DNA of 12,557 bases from Bacteroidota bacterium (GTDB taxonomy: Bacteria > Bacteroidota > Bacteroidia > Flavobacteriales > Flavobacteriaceae): NCBI GenBank assembly GCA_023393485.1, contig JAEWLD010000289.1, forward strand, positions 1-12,557, read 5' to 3'. This document shows, piece by piece, positions 1 to 7,290 of the stretch; within the stretch, counting starts at the first letter, position 1; each line of letters begins with the position of its first letter. The position numbers were made by a program, and so were the translations under genes. The notes under the pieces were generated by a model. The model had not been told where the DNA came from. It searched no databases and saw only the letters and a list, made by a program, of their open reading frames with translations.

Positions 1-1734
1 ATACGACGGCGGTTGATGGTACATTCCGCCCGAAAGCCTGAAAACCATGTCGGCATCCCAGTCAGGCTTGATCGCAAATTGAGCGCGCGGACTGAAAGTC
101 GTTTGCATTTTTCCATCGATATCATCGCCCGAAACCAGCCATGAATGAGAACGTATGCCTGCATTGACCCAAATTTGATGCGCGCCCCAGGTTGCTCTTT
201 TATTCCATTGCACATAACCTGAATACCGGTCGATTGTTGCGTTGTTGCGCGCGCGGACGTTCTGATATGGGACGAGCGGCCCGATATACGGGTTGTATGG
301 CTGGTCGTTACGCGGCAAATCAATGATTGGTGGATTGATCGAAAAACCTGCCGAGTCGATCACTTCCCATTCAACGATTCGGTCGCGGATATCTTCGCGG
401 GTGAACTTTACGCCCCATTCTATTTCCGATTCTTTTTTCAATTTGTGGAAACCTTTCACTTCGGCGTTGACGATCAAGGCGTCGAGGTCATTCCTGGCGT
501 GATTGAGCTGCGTGCCGATTGCGCGGTTGAAAGTCACGTCGCCAAAGGTTTCCGAACCGATGTTTGCATCGACTTCGCCGAGAAAATAACCCGCATAAAT
601 GTCAAAATATTCCTGCTCGAGCGTGTGATAACCCGATAATATAAACTTGAAAGTATTGTTTTCGTTGGCCTCAAAAACAGACTTCATTGCCCCGAAAACC
701 GTCGTATAGCGGTCTTTTTCCTGACCTTCGTAATAGACCGAAAGCGCAATCGGTTCGTCAATCGTACCGAAGTTGGTCTGGCGCGTGAGCGGCTGATAAT
801 TGTATCTGTTTTCTGAAACGTTTCCGAGGAAACTCCATTGCCAGCGCGTCGATGGCGTATACGTAATGTTGGTCTGGAAGTCGAGAAACCGCGGACGGAA
901 ATTCGTCGAAGTTTCCTGGCTGTTGACAAGCAAACTGTTGTCACGGTAACGAAAACCGCCGATACCGGTCCATTTTTGATTCTTTGATACCAGGTCGAGC
1001 GATGCCGAACCACCGAGGAAACTCGCCTCGGCCGAAGCACCGAAACGCGTCGGCCTGCGATACATGATATCCAGTACAGACGAGAGCTTATCGCCGTACT
1101 TTGCCTGAAAACCGCCTGCCGAGAAATCTACATTTTGGACCAAATCAGTATTGGTGAAACTCAAGCCTTCCTGTTGCCCGGAGCGGATCAAAAACGGACG
1201 ATATACTTCGACTTCGTTTACATAGACAAGGTTTTCATCGTAATTTCCGCCGCGCACCGCGTAAGCCGTACTCAAATCTGAGTTGCTCGACGCACCGGGA
1301 AGTGTTTTGATGATGTTTTCGACCCCGGCGTTGGCTCCGGGAATTTTCCGAATGACCTCGGGCGCAATCACAGTGATGCCTTCTACCCTTTTCCTCACAC
1401 CGTTTGAAACGACGACTTCGCCGAGCTGTTCGGCATTGGTCATCACGACATTGAATTCGTAATCTTCATTTGGTTTGAGCGTGATTTTAACCGTCGACTT
1501 TTTTAGCGTGACATGCGTGAATACAACCGTAATTTCTTTGTTTGCCGGAACCGTTATCGCGTAAAAACCGTTCGCATTGGTAGTTGTGACATTCCCGGCA
1601 GCAGTTACATTTACCGAAGGAATTGGCTGGTTCGATTCGTCGAGGATAATGCCTTTCATACGTGCCGTCTGGGCAAACGCCGAAAAACACAAAAGGAAAA
1701 AAAGTATTGAAGGGATTATTTTCCGGGTTTCCAA
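1..1734 (-). CDS. TonB-dependent receptor with N-terminal carboxypeptidase-regulatory domain, 3' part missing
   Basis: Outer-membrane active transporter that would take up a substrate, not identifiable here, with energy from TonB. The frame is open without a stop from the left window edge for 578 codons, so the end of the beta-barrel is missing. Visible in order: a signal peptide (hydrophobic stretch ILFFLLCFS, cleavage near AFAQ, residues ~10-23), a CarboxypepD_reg-like beta-sandwich (~25-100, with KGIILDESNQPIPSVNV), a plug domain (~115-235, with AYAVRGGNYDENLVYVNEVE and FSAGGFQAKYGDKLSSVLDI), then barrel strands rich in alternating aromatic residues. No ATG precedes the signal peptide; I chose TTG at 1734, the only usual start codon placed to give a normal signal peptide. 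An ATG at about residue 25 would remove it. It lies 18 bp after the M23 peptidase stop and is probably co-transcribed with it. Family assignment is firm, start uncertain, substrate unknown. Confidence 0.88.
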   Translation of the reverse strand, partial: METRKIIPSILFFLLCFSAFAQTARMKGIILDESNQPIPSVNVTAAGNVTTTNANGFYAITVPANKEITVVFTHVTLKKSTVKITLKPNEDYEFNVVMTNAEQLGEVVVSNGVRKRVEGITVIAPEVIRKIPGANAGVENIIKTLPGASSNSDLSTAYAVRGGNYDENLVYVNEVEVYRPFLIRSGQQEGLSFTNTDLVQNVDFSAGGFQAKYGDKLSSVLDIMYRRPTRFGASAEASFLGGSASLDLVSKNQKWTGIGGFRYRDNSLLVNSQETSTNFRPRFLDFQTNITYTPSTRWQWSFLGNVSENRYNYQPLTRQTNFGTIDEPIALSVYYEGQEKDRYTTVFGAMKSVFEANENNTFKFILSGYHTLEQEYFDIYAGYFLGEVDANIGSETFGDVTFNRAIGTQLNHARNDLDALIVNAEVKGFHKLKKESEIEWGVKFTREDIRDRIVEWEVIDSAGFSINPPIIDLPRNDQPYNPYIGPLVPYQNVRARNNATIDRYSGYVQWNKRATWGAHQIWVNAGIRSHSWLVSGDDIDGKMQTTFSPRAQFAIKPDWDADMVFRLSGGMYHQPPSY

Positions 1735-1752
1735 ACAGTCTTTTTTAAGTGA

Positions 1753-3447
1753 TTACTGGTTTCTGAAAAAATACGTTTCAAAGATAGCAGAATTTCCTAC
1801 ATTATCTGTGACGACCACTTTTAATTCATTGCGGCCGTTTGCCACAACGCCATCGTTGAAGTCATGCGTCAATCTTGCCTTTTTGTAATCGTACTCCATC
1901 AAAATCCATTTGCCGTTGAGATAGGCATCGTATTTTTTGATTCCCGATAAATCATCGCGCATGTAAACCGTCAGGTAACGCTGCTTTGAAATCCATTTGC
2001 CCGATACGTTTTTCGGGACAGAAATCTTCGGCGCCATAGTGTCTTTCGCCAGCCCGAATTTGCCAAGCGCCTTGACTTTTGTTTGGAACGCGCCGTCCTT
2101 ATACCATGTAAAGTTAAACGATGGCTTGTCTGAAGCGCCGGTAAACGTGGCTATAAAAGTCTTTTCGCGGTCATCAGCCGGCACCGAAGTGTCTTTTTTG
2201 GCTATCGTAAAAGCCGAATGGACCGGGATGTTTTTGTTCTTGATATTGAGAAAACTGCCTTCTAGGTCAAAGTCAAGGTAAAAATCCTCATAAAAAGTGC
2301 CGGCCGGAATTTCAAACGAATAATCGCCTTGCTCGTAGCGATGGTCTTTGTCGACATCGAGGAAATACGGCGTTTTATTGATGGCAGCCGGCGTAATAGG
2401 CGCAGCGTCAGAATATTCGATCGGGATAGAAATTGTGCTTTTGTTGCCGTTAAAATCGGACGCTTCAACCCGGTAGACATTGGCGACATTCGGCTCAACG
2501 CTTACGATGCCGTTGTTGGCGTCAGTGCGGATCAGGCTGAAATCATATTTGTTTTTCATGAACAATTTCTGGATGCGCTGCGATGTTGATTTGTACCGCG
2601 GATAATCGATCAGTGCATTGACATATCGCGTTTCATCAAAATGGAATGTCGAAAATGTGTAGCCAAATGACGGATTGCCGTTTAAAAAAGAATTGACCTG
2701 GTAAATGCCGTTCGGGTTATTCGTGTTACTGTCTGAATCATAGCCGGCGATTCCGAAACCGATCCTGCCTTTAGCAGACACTTTCTCGGCAAGATAACTG
2801 CCGTCGGCGAGCTTTTTCAAATCAAGCATTGTGGGTTGCGCTGATTTGTTGGCGACCGAATTCTCATCGATCGGATACACCATCAGGCTTGTAATGACGG
2901 GCTTTTTGGCATCGGGTAACTCATCGATGAATCCAAAATAGTACGGATTGATGATTTTCTCGGTCTTGCTGTCGCGAAATTCGAAGTGCAAATGCGGGCC
3001 TTCAGAACCGCCGGTATTGCCCGAAAGCGCGATCACCTGGCCTTTTTTGATTGGCAATTCTTCGGGTTTCGGAAAATAATCGAATTCCGAAACCTGATTT
3101 TTATACTGATAATCTTTTATATATTGGGCAATCGGCCCTACCGCATTCTGCAAATGCCCGTAAAGCGTGGTATAACCGTTCGGGTGTGTGATGTAGATCG
3201 CCTTGCCGTAGCCGTATGCCGAATATTTGATCCGTGAAACATAACCGTCGGCAGCGGCATAAACATTAAATCCTTCTTTTTGTTGGGTCCTGAAATCAAA
3301 ACCCGCGTGGAAATGGTTGTTGCGCAACTCACCAAAGTTGCCGGCCAATTGCAGCGGAATGTCAAGCGGACGCCTGAAATAGTCTTTTGGGTAATCCTGG
3401 GCAAAAAAAGTAAGCGGCACGAAAATCAGGCTTAAAATAAATCTCAT
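1753..3447 (-). CDS. M23 family metallopeptidase (LytM/peptidoglycan endopeptidase type), exported
   Basis: Probable zinc-dependent endopeptidase that cuts peptide cross-bridges in peptidoglycan, acting in the periplasm or cell envelope. The 564-residue protein begins with a short signal peptide (residues 1-16, FILSLIFVPLTFFAQ). The M23 domain follows directly: H47 and D51 of the HAGFD motif, and H152 and H154 of GPHLHFEF, which form the usual HxxxD plus HxH zinc and catalytic set, so the enzyme looks active. Typical LytM beta-strand motifs such as DGYVSRI and TLYGHL lie between them. Residues ~170-564 form a long beta-rich C-terminal region without a motif I recognise; such extensions occur in Bacteroidota M23 proteins. 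The ATG at 3447 gives the signal peptide directly. A -7-like TATTTTTG (3461-3468, minus strand) lies only 13 bases before it, so I do not call it a promoter. The stop TAA is in the same frame as the downstream TonB receptor gene. Confidence 0.9.
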   Translation of the reverse strand: MRFILSLIFVPLTFFAQDYPKDYFRRPLDIPLQLAGNFGELRNNHFHAGFDFRTQQKEGFNVYAAADGYVSRIKYSAYGYGKAIYITHPNGYTTLYGHLQNAVGPIAQYIKDYQYKNQVSEFDYFPKPEELPIKKGQVIALSGNTGGSEGPHLHFEFRDSKTEKIINPYYFGFIDELPDAKKPVITSLMVYPIDENSVANKSAQPTMLDLKKLADGSYLAEKVSAKGRIGFGIAGYDSDSNTNNPNGIYQVNSFLNGNPSFGYTFSTFHFDETRYVNALIDYPRYKSTSQRIQKLFMKNKYDFSLIRTDANNGIVSVEPNVANVYRVEASDFNGNKSTISIPIEYSDAAPITPAAINKTPYFLDVDKDHRYEQGDYSFEIPAGTFYEDFYLDFDLEGSFLNIKNKNIPVHSAFTIAKKDTSVPADDREKTFIATFTGASDKPSFNFTWYKDGAFQTKVKALGKFGLAKDTMAPKISVPKNVSGKWISKQRYLTVYMRDDLSGIKKYDAYLNGKWILMEYDYKKARLTHDFNDGVVANGRNELKVVVTDNVGNSAIFETYFFRNQ

Positions 3448-3577
3448 ATGGCGTTTTTTTCAAAAATAGAAAATCCAATTCAATTGCCGCATGTGGTATA
3501 ACCGCAGGAATTGCCAATTTATTGTTATAGTTTGTTATCGTTTTCAAAATCAACAGGCGAAATTTTCAGACAAAAAA

Positions 3578-3608
3578 TTGCCTTAATTGGATAGGAATAT
3601 TAAATTTG
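3578..3608 (+). promoter_or_regulatory. Bacteroidota-type promoter for the coiled-coil/zapA operon
   Basis: TTG at 3578-3580, a 20-base spacer, then TAAATTTG at 3601-3608, a full match to the -33 TTG / -7 TAnnTTTG pattern of the primary sigma factor in Bacteroidota. Transcription would start near 3614, leaving a leader of about 20 bases before the ATG at 3637. It is the best promoter match in the window. Confidence 0.62.
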
Positions 3609-3636
3609 TAAACTTAAGTAATGACCAAAGCCGGAA

Positions 3637-3927
3637 ATGAGTGAGATTGCCGCAATAATTGATACTCTGGAAAGCAGGGTCCAAAAGCTGATCGCGAAAA
3701 TCGACAGGCTTGAGAACCAAATCGTTGGATTGAAACAGGAATTGGCGTCGTCTGAAAACAGCGCAAAAACGCAGGCCGGCGAGCTTGCCGCGATGAAATC
3801 GGCGTACGAAACCCTGAAGACGGCCAACGCATTACTAGGCAGTGAGGAAAATAAAAGAGATACAAAGCTTAAAATAAATTCATTGATCCGCGACATCGAT
3901 CATTGTATCGCGCAACTGGCAGATTAA
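3637..3927 (+). CDS. small coiled-coil protein encoded just upstream of zapA
   Basis: A 96-residue soluble protein with no signal peptide or membrane segment. Residues ~5-75 are a nearly uninterrupted predicted coiled coil, with leucine/isoleucine/valine heptads (IIDTLESRVQKLIAKIDRLE onward) and mixed charge; the C-terminus (~77-96) forms a second helix ending CIAQLAD. I know of no established function. Similar short coiled-coil proteins precede zapA in Bacteroidota and are usually annotated hypothetical. The ATG at 3637 lies about 28 bases after a good -7 box, and the stop is one base before the zapA start, so translation is probably coupled. The context suggests a division-related partner of ZapA, analogous to ZapB in Proteobacteria, but this is inference from position and coiled-coil character only. 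Confidence 0.82.
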   Translation: MSEIAAIIDTLESRVQKLIAKIDRLENQIVGLKQELASSENSAKTQAGELAAMKSAYETLKTANALLGSEENKRDTKLKINSLIRDIDHCIAQLAD

Positions 3928-3928
3928 T

Positions 3929-4222
3929 ATGAGCGAAAAGCTGAAAATCAAAATATCGATAGCCGACCGCGTCTACCCGCTGACGGTAGACATGGCGCAG
4001 GAAGAAGGCCTGAGAAGCGCCGCAAAAAAAATCGATGCGATGATTAAGCAATTCGAGGAAAATTATGCCGTTCGCGACAAACAGGATGTTTTGGCGATGT
4101 GCGCATTGCAGTTCGCTTCGCAGGTTGAGCAAAAACAGATAGACAACGCCATCGACGGCACTGACACCATCGCGCAGCTCAATAAAATCAATGATCTTTT
4201 GGCACAACATCTCGAAAGATAA
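3929..4222 (+). CDS. zapA: cell division protein ZapA
   Basis: ZapA binds FtsZ and promotes bundling and cross-linking of FtsZ filaments at the division site in the cytoplasm. The 97-residue length is normal for the family. The N-terminal beta-hairpin domain is visible (LKIKISIADRVYPLTVD, residues ~4-20), followed by EEGLRSAAKKIDAMI, where the family has a conserved region, and then a long helix that dimerises through a coiled coil (~45-97, with DVLAMCALQFASQVEQKQID). The start is one base after the stop of the upstream coiled-coil gene, so the two form an operon. The stop is about 20 bases before the candidate 6S RNA, followed by rny. This zapA / RNA / rny order is, to my knowledge, common in Flavobacteriaceae. 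Confidence 0.9.
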   Translation: MSEKLKIKISIADRVYPLTVDMAQEEGLRSAAKKIDAMIKQFEENYAVRDKQDVLAMCALQFASQVEQKQIDNAIDGTDTIAQLNKINDLLAQHLER

Positions 4223-4242
4223 AAACGTTCTTTTACAAACAG

Positions 4243-4410
4243 TACTGCCTACATTAGTCCTTATTTGATAAACTCAACACTAACAAATTAGAATGAGCGA
4301 ATCATCACTACTAAAGCGAGCTGCCGATTTCGCGCAGATACTTGAACAGTGAGTTAGCTCAAAACTTGTCTTTACGAGTTTATAGAATCTTACTGATGTA
4401 GGCTTTTTTT
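4243..4410 (+). ncRNA. ssrS: candidate 6S RNA (6S-Flavo type)
   Basis: 6S RNA imitates an open promoter and binds the housekeeping RNA polymerase holoenzyme. The stretch between zapA and rny folds, by eye, into a long rod with internal loops. The closing helix GCCTACAT (4247-4254) pairs with ATGTAGGC (4396-4403). ATAAACTC (4268-4275) pairs with GAGTTTAT (4376-4383), TGAGC (4294-4298) with GCTCA (4357-4361), TCACT (4305-4309) with AGTGA (4348-4352), and CTGC (4321-4324) with GCAG (4334-4337) at the tip. The closing helix runs straight into a T-run (4404-4410), so it also acts as an intrinsic terminator. Length (about 165 bases), rod shape and the zapA/rny location fit the 6S-Flavo class. I see no clear promoter before it, so it may be processed from the zapA transcript. 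Another structured leader of rny is the alternative. Confidence 0.72.
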
Positions 4411-4461
4411 ATTTTTTACGGCCAATGGCCAACAAGTTCTTATATAAACCCTAACAAACCA

Positions 4462-6027
4462 ATGGATAACACTTTACTTATAATCATCATCGGAATCGTT
4501 GGCGCGGCTGTCGGGTTCGGCGTCGCCAAATACCTCGAAAAAAACAACGTTTCCAGTTTGATCAAGAACGCCAAAAAAGAGGCGGCTTCGATCATTAAAG
4601 AGGCCAACCTTGAGGCCGAAAACACCAAACAGGCAAAAATTCTCCAGGCAAAAGAAAAATTTATCGAAATGAAAGCCGAACACGAACAAGTGATTCTGGC
4701 CCGCGATAAAAAAGTAGCCGAAATCGAAAAACGCACGCGCGACAAAGAATCCCAAGTGTCTTCGGAATTGGCCCGCGCAAAAAAAGCCGGTGACGAATTT
4801 GAAGCGAAAACACAGGAATACAACGCAAAAATCGAAGTGCTCGACCGCAAGCACCAAGAGGTTGAGCGCATGCACAAAAGCCAGCTCGAACAGCTTGAAG
4901 TGATTTCGGGATTGTCTGCCGAAGATGCGCGCGACCAGCTCGTCGAAGGCCTTAAAGCCGAAGCGAAAACCAAGGCAATGTCTTATATCCAGGACACTTT
5001 GGAAGAAGCCAAAATGACGGCGCAACAAGAAGCGAAGAAAGTCATCATCAACACCATTCAGCGCGTTGGCACCGAAGAAGCGGTCGAGAATTGCGTTTCT
5101 GTCTTCAATATTGAATCCGACGACGTCAAAGGTCGCATCATCGGTCGCGAAGGACGTAACATCCGCGCGATTGAAGCAGCGACCGGCGTTGAAATCATCG
5201 TTGACGACACGCCTGAAGCCATTATCCTTTCTTGTTTTGATCCGGTACGCCGCGAGATCGCCCGCTTGTCACTGCACAAACTGGTGACTGACGGCCGAAT
5301 CCACCCGGCGCGCATCGAGGAAGTCGTTGCCAAAACCACCAAACAAATCGAGGACGAGATTGCCGAAGTCGGTAAGCGAACCGTGATCGATCTGGGCATC
5401 CACGGACTGCACCCGGAATTGATCAGAATCGTCGGTCGCATGAAGTACCGCTCGTCATACGGGCAAAACCTTTTGCAGCACTCACGTGAAGTATCGAAAC
5501 TTTGCGGAATTATGGCAGCAGAATTGGGCTTGAACGTCAAACTGGCCAAACGGGCCGGATTGCTGCACGATATCGGAAAAGTGCCCGATACCGAAAGTGA
5601 TTTGCCACACGCGCTTTTGGGTATGCAATGGGCCGAGAAATACGGTGAAAAAGAAGAAGTCTGCAACGCGATCGGCGCGCACCACGACGAGATCGAGATG
5701 AAATCGTTGATTTCGCCGATCGTCCAGGTTTGCGACGCGATTTCAGGCGCAAGGCCGGGCGCGCGCCGTCAGGTTTTGGATTCTTACATCCAGCGTTTGA
5801 AAGACCTTGAAGACATCGCCTTTGGATTCAGTGGCGTCAAGAATGCTTACGCCATCCAGGCCGGACGCGAATTGCGCGTCATCGTCGAAAGCGAAAAAGT
5901 AAACGACGAGAACGCCGCCAACATGTCATTTGAAATTTCGCAGAAAATCCAGACTGAGATGACTTATCCGGGCCAGGTCAAGGTTACGGTGATAAGGGAA
6001 ACAAGAGCGGTGAATATTGCGAAATAG
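4462..6027 (+). CDS. rny: ribonuclease Y
   Basis: RNase Y is a membrane-anchored endoribonuclease that starts decay of many mRNAs and processes some RNAs. The 521-residue protein shows the complete family layout: an N-terminal membrane helix (residues ~4-22, [20 protein letters not shown]), a charged coiled coil (~28-170), a KH RNA-binding domain (~212-275) with the GxxG loop in GRIIGREG (224-231), and an HD domain (~335-430) with H340, the H369-D370 pair in HDIGKV and H407-H408-D409 in GAHHDE. All metal-binding motifs are intact. The ATG at 4462 places the membrane helix at the very N-terminus as expected. The gene follows the candidate 6S RNA by about 50 bases. That stretch has only a poor -7-like match, so transcription may start further upstream or read through. 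It is followed by a terminator at 6080. Confidence 0.96.
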   Translation: MDNTLLIIIIGIVGAAVGFGVAKYLEKNNVSSLIKNAKKEAASIIKEANLEAENTKQAKILQAKEKFIEMKAEHEQVILARDKKVAEIEKRTRDKESQVSSELARAKKAGDEFEAKTQEYNAKIEVLDRKHQEVERMHKSQLEQLEVISGLSAEDARDQLVEGLKAEAKTKAMSYIQDTLEEAKMTAQQEAKKVIINTIQRVGTEEAVENCVSVFNIESDDVKGRIIGREGRNIRAIEAATGVEIIVDDTPEAIILSCFDPVRREIARLSLHKLVTDGRIHPARIEEVVAKTTKQIEDEIAEVGKRTVIDLGIHGLHPELIRIVGRMKYRSSYGQNLLQHSREVSKLCGIMAAELGLNVKLAKRAGLLHDIGKVPDTESDLPHALLGMQWAEKYGEKEEVCNAIGAHHDEIEMKSLISPIVQVCDAISGARPGARRQVLDSYIQRLKDLEDIAFGFSGVKNAYAIQAGRELRVIVESEKVNDENAANMSFEISQKIQTEMTYPGQVKVTVIRETRAVNIAK

Positions 6028-6040
6028 AAGCAAGAAGCAA

Positions 6041-6057
6041 GACCGCTGCGCTGCAAG
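6041..6057 (-). repeat. single inverted copy of the 16-bp repeat, downstream of rny
   Basis: GACCGCTGCGCTG (6041-6053) is the reverse complement of CAGCGCAGCGGTC, the core of the repeat family found in the array at 6138-6297 (which mostly has GAAG where this copy has GCAG). It is flanked on both sides by copies of AAGCAAGA (6028-6042 and 6055-6064), giving a small direct-repeat frame. It lies 13 bases after the rny stop and can pair with units of the array across the terminator. Confidence 0.7.
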
Positions 6058-6079
6058 AAGCAAGAAGACTATACAATAA

Positions 6080-6110
6080 GGATCCGGAGTAATATCCGGA
6101 TTTTTTTATT
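6080..6110 (+). terminator. intrinsic terminator of rny
   Basis: ATCCGGA (6082-6088), a 6-base loop, then TCCGGAT (6095-6101) followed by a run of T to 6107. A 7-bp stem plus U-tract located 55 bases after the rny stop is a standard rho-independent terminator. In the other direction no comparable T-run follows, so it probably does not serve xerD. Confidence 0.8.
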
Positions 6111-6137
6111 TTGATCTTGCATTAAAGGTCTTCGGTC

Positions 6138-6297
6138 TTTCAGCGAAGCGCTCCTTCAGCGGAGCGGTCTTTCAGCGAAGCTGTCCTTCAGCGAAGCACT
6201 CCTTCAGCGAAGCATTCCTTCAGCGAAGCGGTCCTTCAGCGAAGCGGTCCTTCAGCGAAGCGGTCTTTCAGCGAAGCGGTCTTTCAGCGAAGCGGTC
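6138..6297. repeat. tandem array of ten 16-bp units between rny and xerD
   Basis: Ten head-to-tail units with exact 16-base spacing and consensus YTTCAGCGAAGCGGTC. Units 6-10 (6218-6297) differ only in C or T at position 1. Units 1-5 vary at positions 9 and 13-14 (GC, GG, TG, AC, AT before the TC), so the xerD-proximal half is the more uniform. A partial unit (GGTCTTCGGTC, 6127-6137) precedes it. Each unit beginning with C contains the dyad CTTC-AGC-GAAG, able to form a tiny hairpin. The array ends 4 bases from the xerD stop, so it lies at the convergent 3' ends of two genes. There are no spacers, so it is not CRISPR, and it is not coding. Function unknown. Confidence 0.95.
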
Positions 6298-6301
6298 TTA
6301 G

Positions 6302-7201
6302 CTACTTTCTCGGGTGAAAACTCTCCATCACCTGAGTCAAAAATTTCCTATCCAGATGCACGTAAATCTCCGTAGTGGTAATCGATTCATGGCCGAGCAT
6401 GAGTTGGATTGACCGAAGATCGGCGCCGTTTTCCAATAAATGGGTCGCAAATGAATGCCGCAAAGTGTGTGGGCTGATGTTCTTTTCGAGCTTGATTTTC
6501 CTGGCCAAATCCTTAATGATAGTAAAAACCATAGCGCGCGTGAGCTGACGGCCGCGGCGGTTGAGGAATAACGTGTCTTCAAATCCTTTTTGGATTGCGA
6601 GGTGATTTCTCACACCCGAACGGTAAAAATCAATAAAACGCATTGTTTGCGGCCCGATCGGGACGAAACGCTGTTTGTCTCCCTTTCCCGTTACTTTGAT
6701 GAAGCCTTCGTCAAAAAACAGATCGGAAATTTTCAATGCAACCAATTCCGACACGCGAAGCCCGCAACCATACAAAGTCTCGAGCATCGCACGGTTGCGT
6801 TCGCCTTCAGGGGCCGAAAGGTCGATCGCGGCAATCATCCGATCAATATCGCTCACCGATAAAGTGTCGGGAAGCTTTCTGCCGGTTTTGGGCGTTTCAA
6901 TAAGTGCCATCGGATTATCCTGCCGATAATCCTCAAAAATCAACCAGGTAAAAAAGCTTTTCAGTCCAGAAATGATGCGCGCCTGCGATCGGGCATTGAG
7001 CTCGGAAGAAACCGTATAAATAAATTGCTGCAGGGTTTCATCGGTCACTTTAAGCGGCGAAACATCGATTTGATTATCTCCCAAAAATCGGCAAAACCGC
7101 TCAATATCAAAGGTATAGTTTGCAACTGTATGTGCGCTCAAACCCCTTTCAATCCTCAGGTATGACTGGAAATTTTTGATGTATGACGACCAATTGTTCA
7201 T
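6302..7201 (-). CDS. xerD: tyrosine recombinase XerD
   Basis: Site-specific recombinase that, with a XerC-type partner, resolves chromosome dimers at dif during division. With the ATG at 7201 the protein has 299 residues, normal for XerD. The N-terminal SAM-like DNA-binding domain covers ~1-90 (YLRIERGLSAHTVANY, ARIISGLKSFF). The catalytic domain covers ~105-299 with every active-site residue: R149 (GLRVSE), K173 (TGKGDKQR), H245 and R248 (HTLRHSFATHLL), H271 (LGHESI) and the nucleophile Y280. An in-frame TTG at 7225 would add eight residues (MPFALQDF) with no family support; the ATG also has AGGA 5 bases upstream. The sequence is closest in style to flavobacterial XerD (NPMALIETPKTGRKLPDTLS). 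XerC or an integrase of an element is less likely because there is no element around it. The stop lies 4 bases from the 16-bp repeat array. Confidence 0.92.
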   Translation of the reverse strand: MNNWSSYIKNFQSYLRIERGLSAHTVANYTFDIERFCRFLGDNQIDVSPLKVTDETLQQFIYTVSSELNARSQARIISGLKSFFTWLIFEDYRQDNPMALIETPKTGRKLPDTLSVSDIDRMIAAIDLSAPEGERNRAMLETLYGCGLRVSELVALKISDLFFDEGFIKVTGKGDKQRFVPIGPQTMRFIDFYRSGVRNHLAIQKGFEDTLFLNRRGRQLTRAMVFTIIKDLARKIKLEKNISPHTLRHSFATHLLENGADLRSIQLMLGHESITTTEIYVHLDRKFLTQVMESFHPRK

Positions 7202-7256
7202 AAAATCCTGTAAAGCAAACGGCAAAAAGTGTAAGACATATCTTAAGCGTTCAACC

Positions 7257-7264
7257 TAATTTTG
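7257..7264 (+). promoter_or_regulatory. -7 box of the first porin gene
   Basis: TAATTTTG matches TAnnTTTG and lies 26 bases before the ATG at 7291, leaving a short A-rich leader (AAATAAAAAAACG). No TTG is found at the proper distance upstream, so this is a half-match. Confidence 0.4.
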
Positions 7265-7290
7265 GGGTACTAACTTAAAATAAAAAAACG

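Noticed and set aside
684..1040. Separate minus-strand ORF of 118 codons
   Set aside because: It is an off-frame shadow of the TonB-dependent receptor, whose frame is continuously open across the region.
3461..3468. Minus-strand TATTTTTG as promoter of the M23 peptidase
   Set aside because: It matches the -7 consensus but lies only 13 bases from the ATG and has no TTG at the right distance.
3621..3630. TGACCAAAG shared with 9512-9520 downstream of two promoters
   Set aside because: Two copies of a 9-mer in 12.5 kb near start sites are suggestive but too few to call a motif.
6138..6297. CRISPR array
   Set aside because: Units are 16 bp and directly adjacent with no spacers, and no cas genes are present.
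6138..6297. Repeat-peptide coding region
   Set aside because: The plus strand has no stop through the array because 16 bp units cycle through the frames, but there is no start codon or flanking coding sequence, and the minus strand has regular TGA codons.
6302..7225. Integrase of a genomic island
   Set aside because: The protein is a full-length housekeeping XerD by length and sequence. There is no tRNA attachment site, flanking direct repeat or cargo of an element.
7201..7225. TTG start for xerD at 7225
   Set aside because: It adds eight residues not expected in the family, and ATG at 7201 has a better upstream context.
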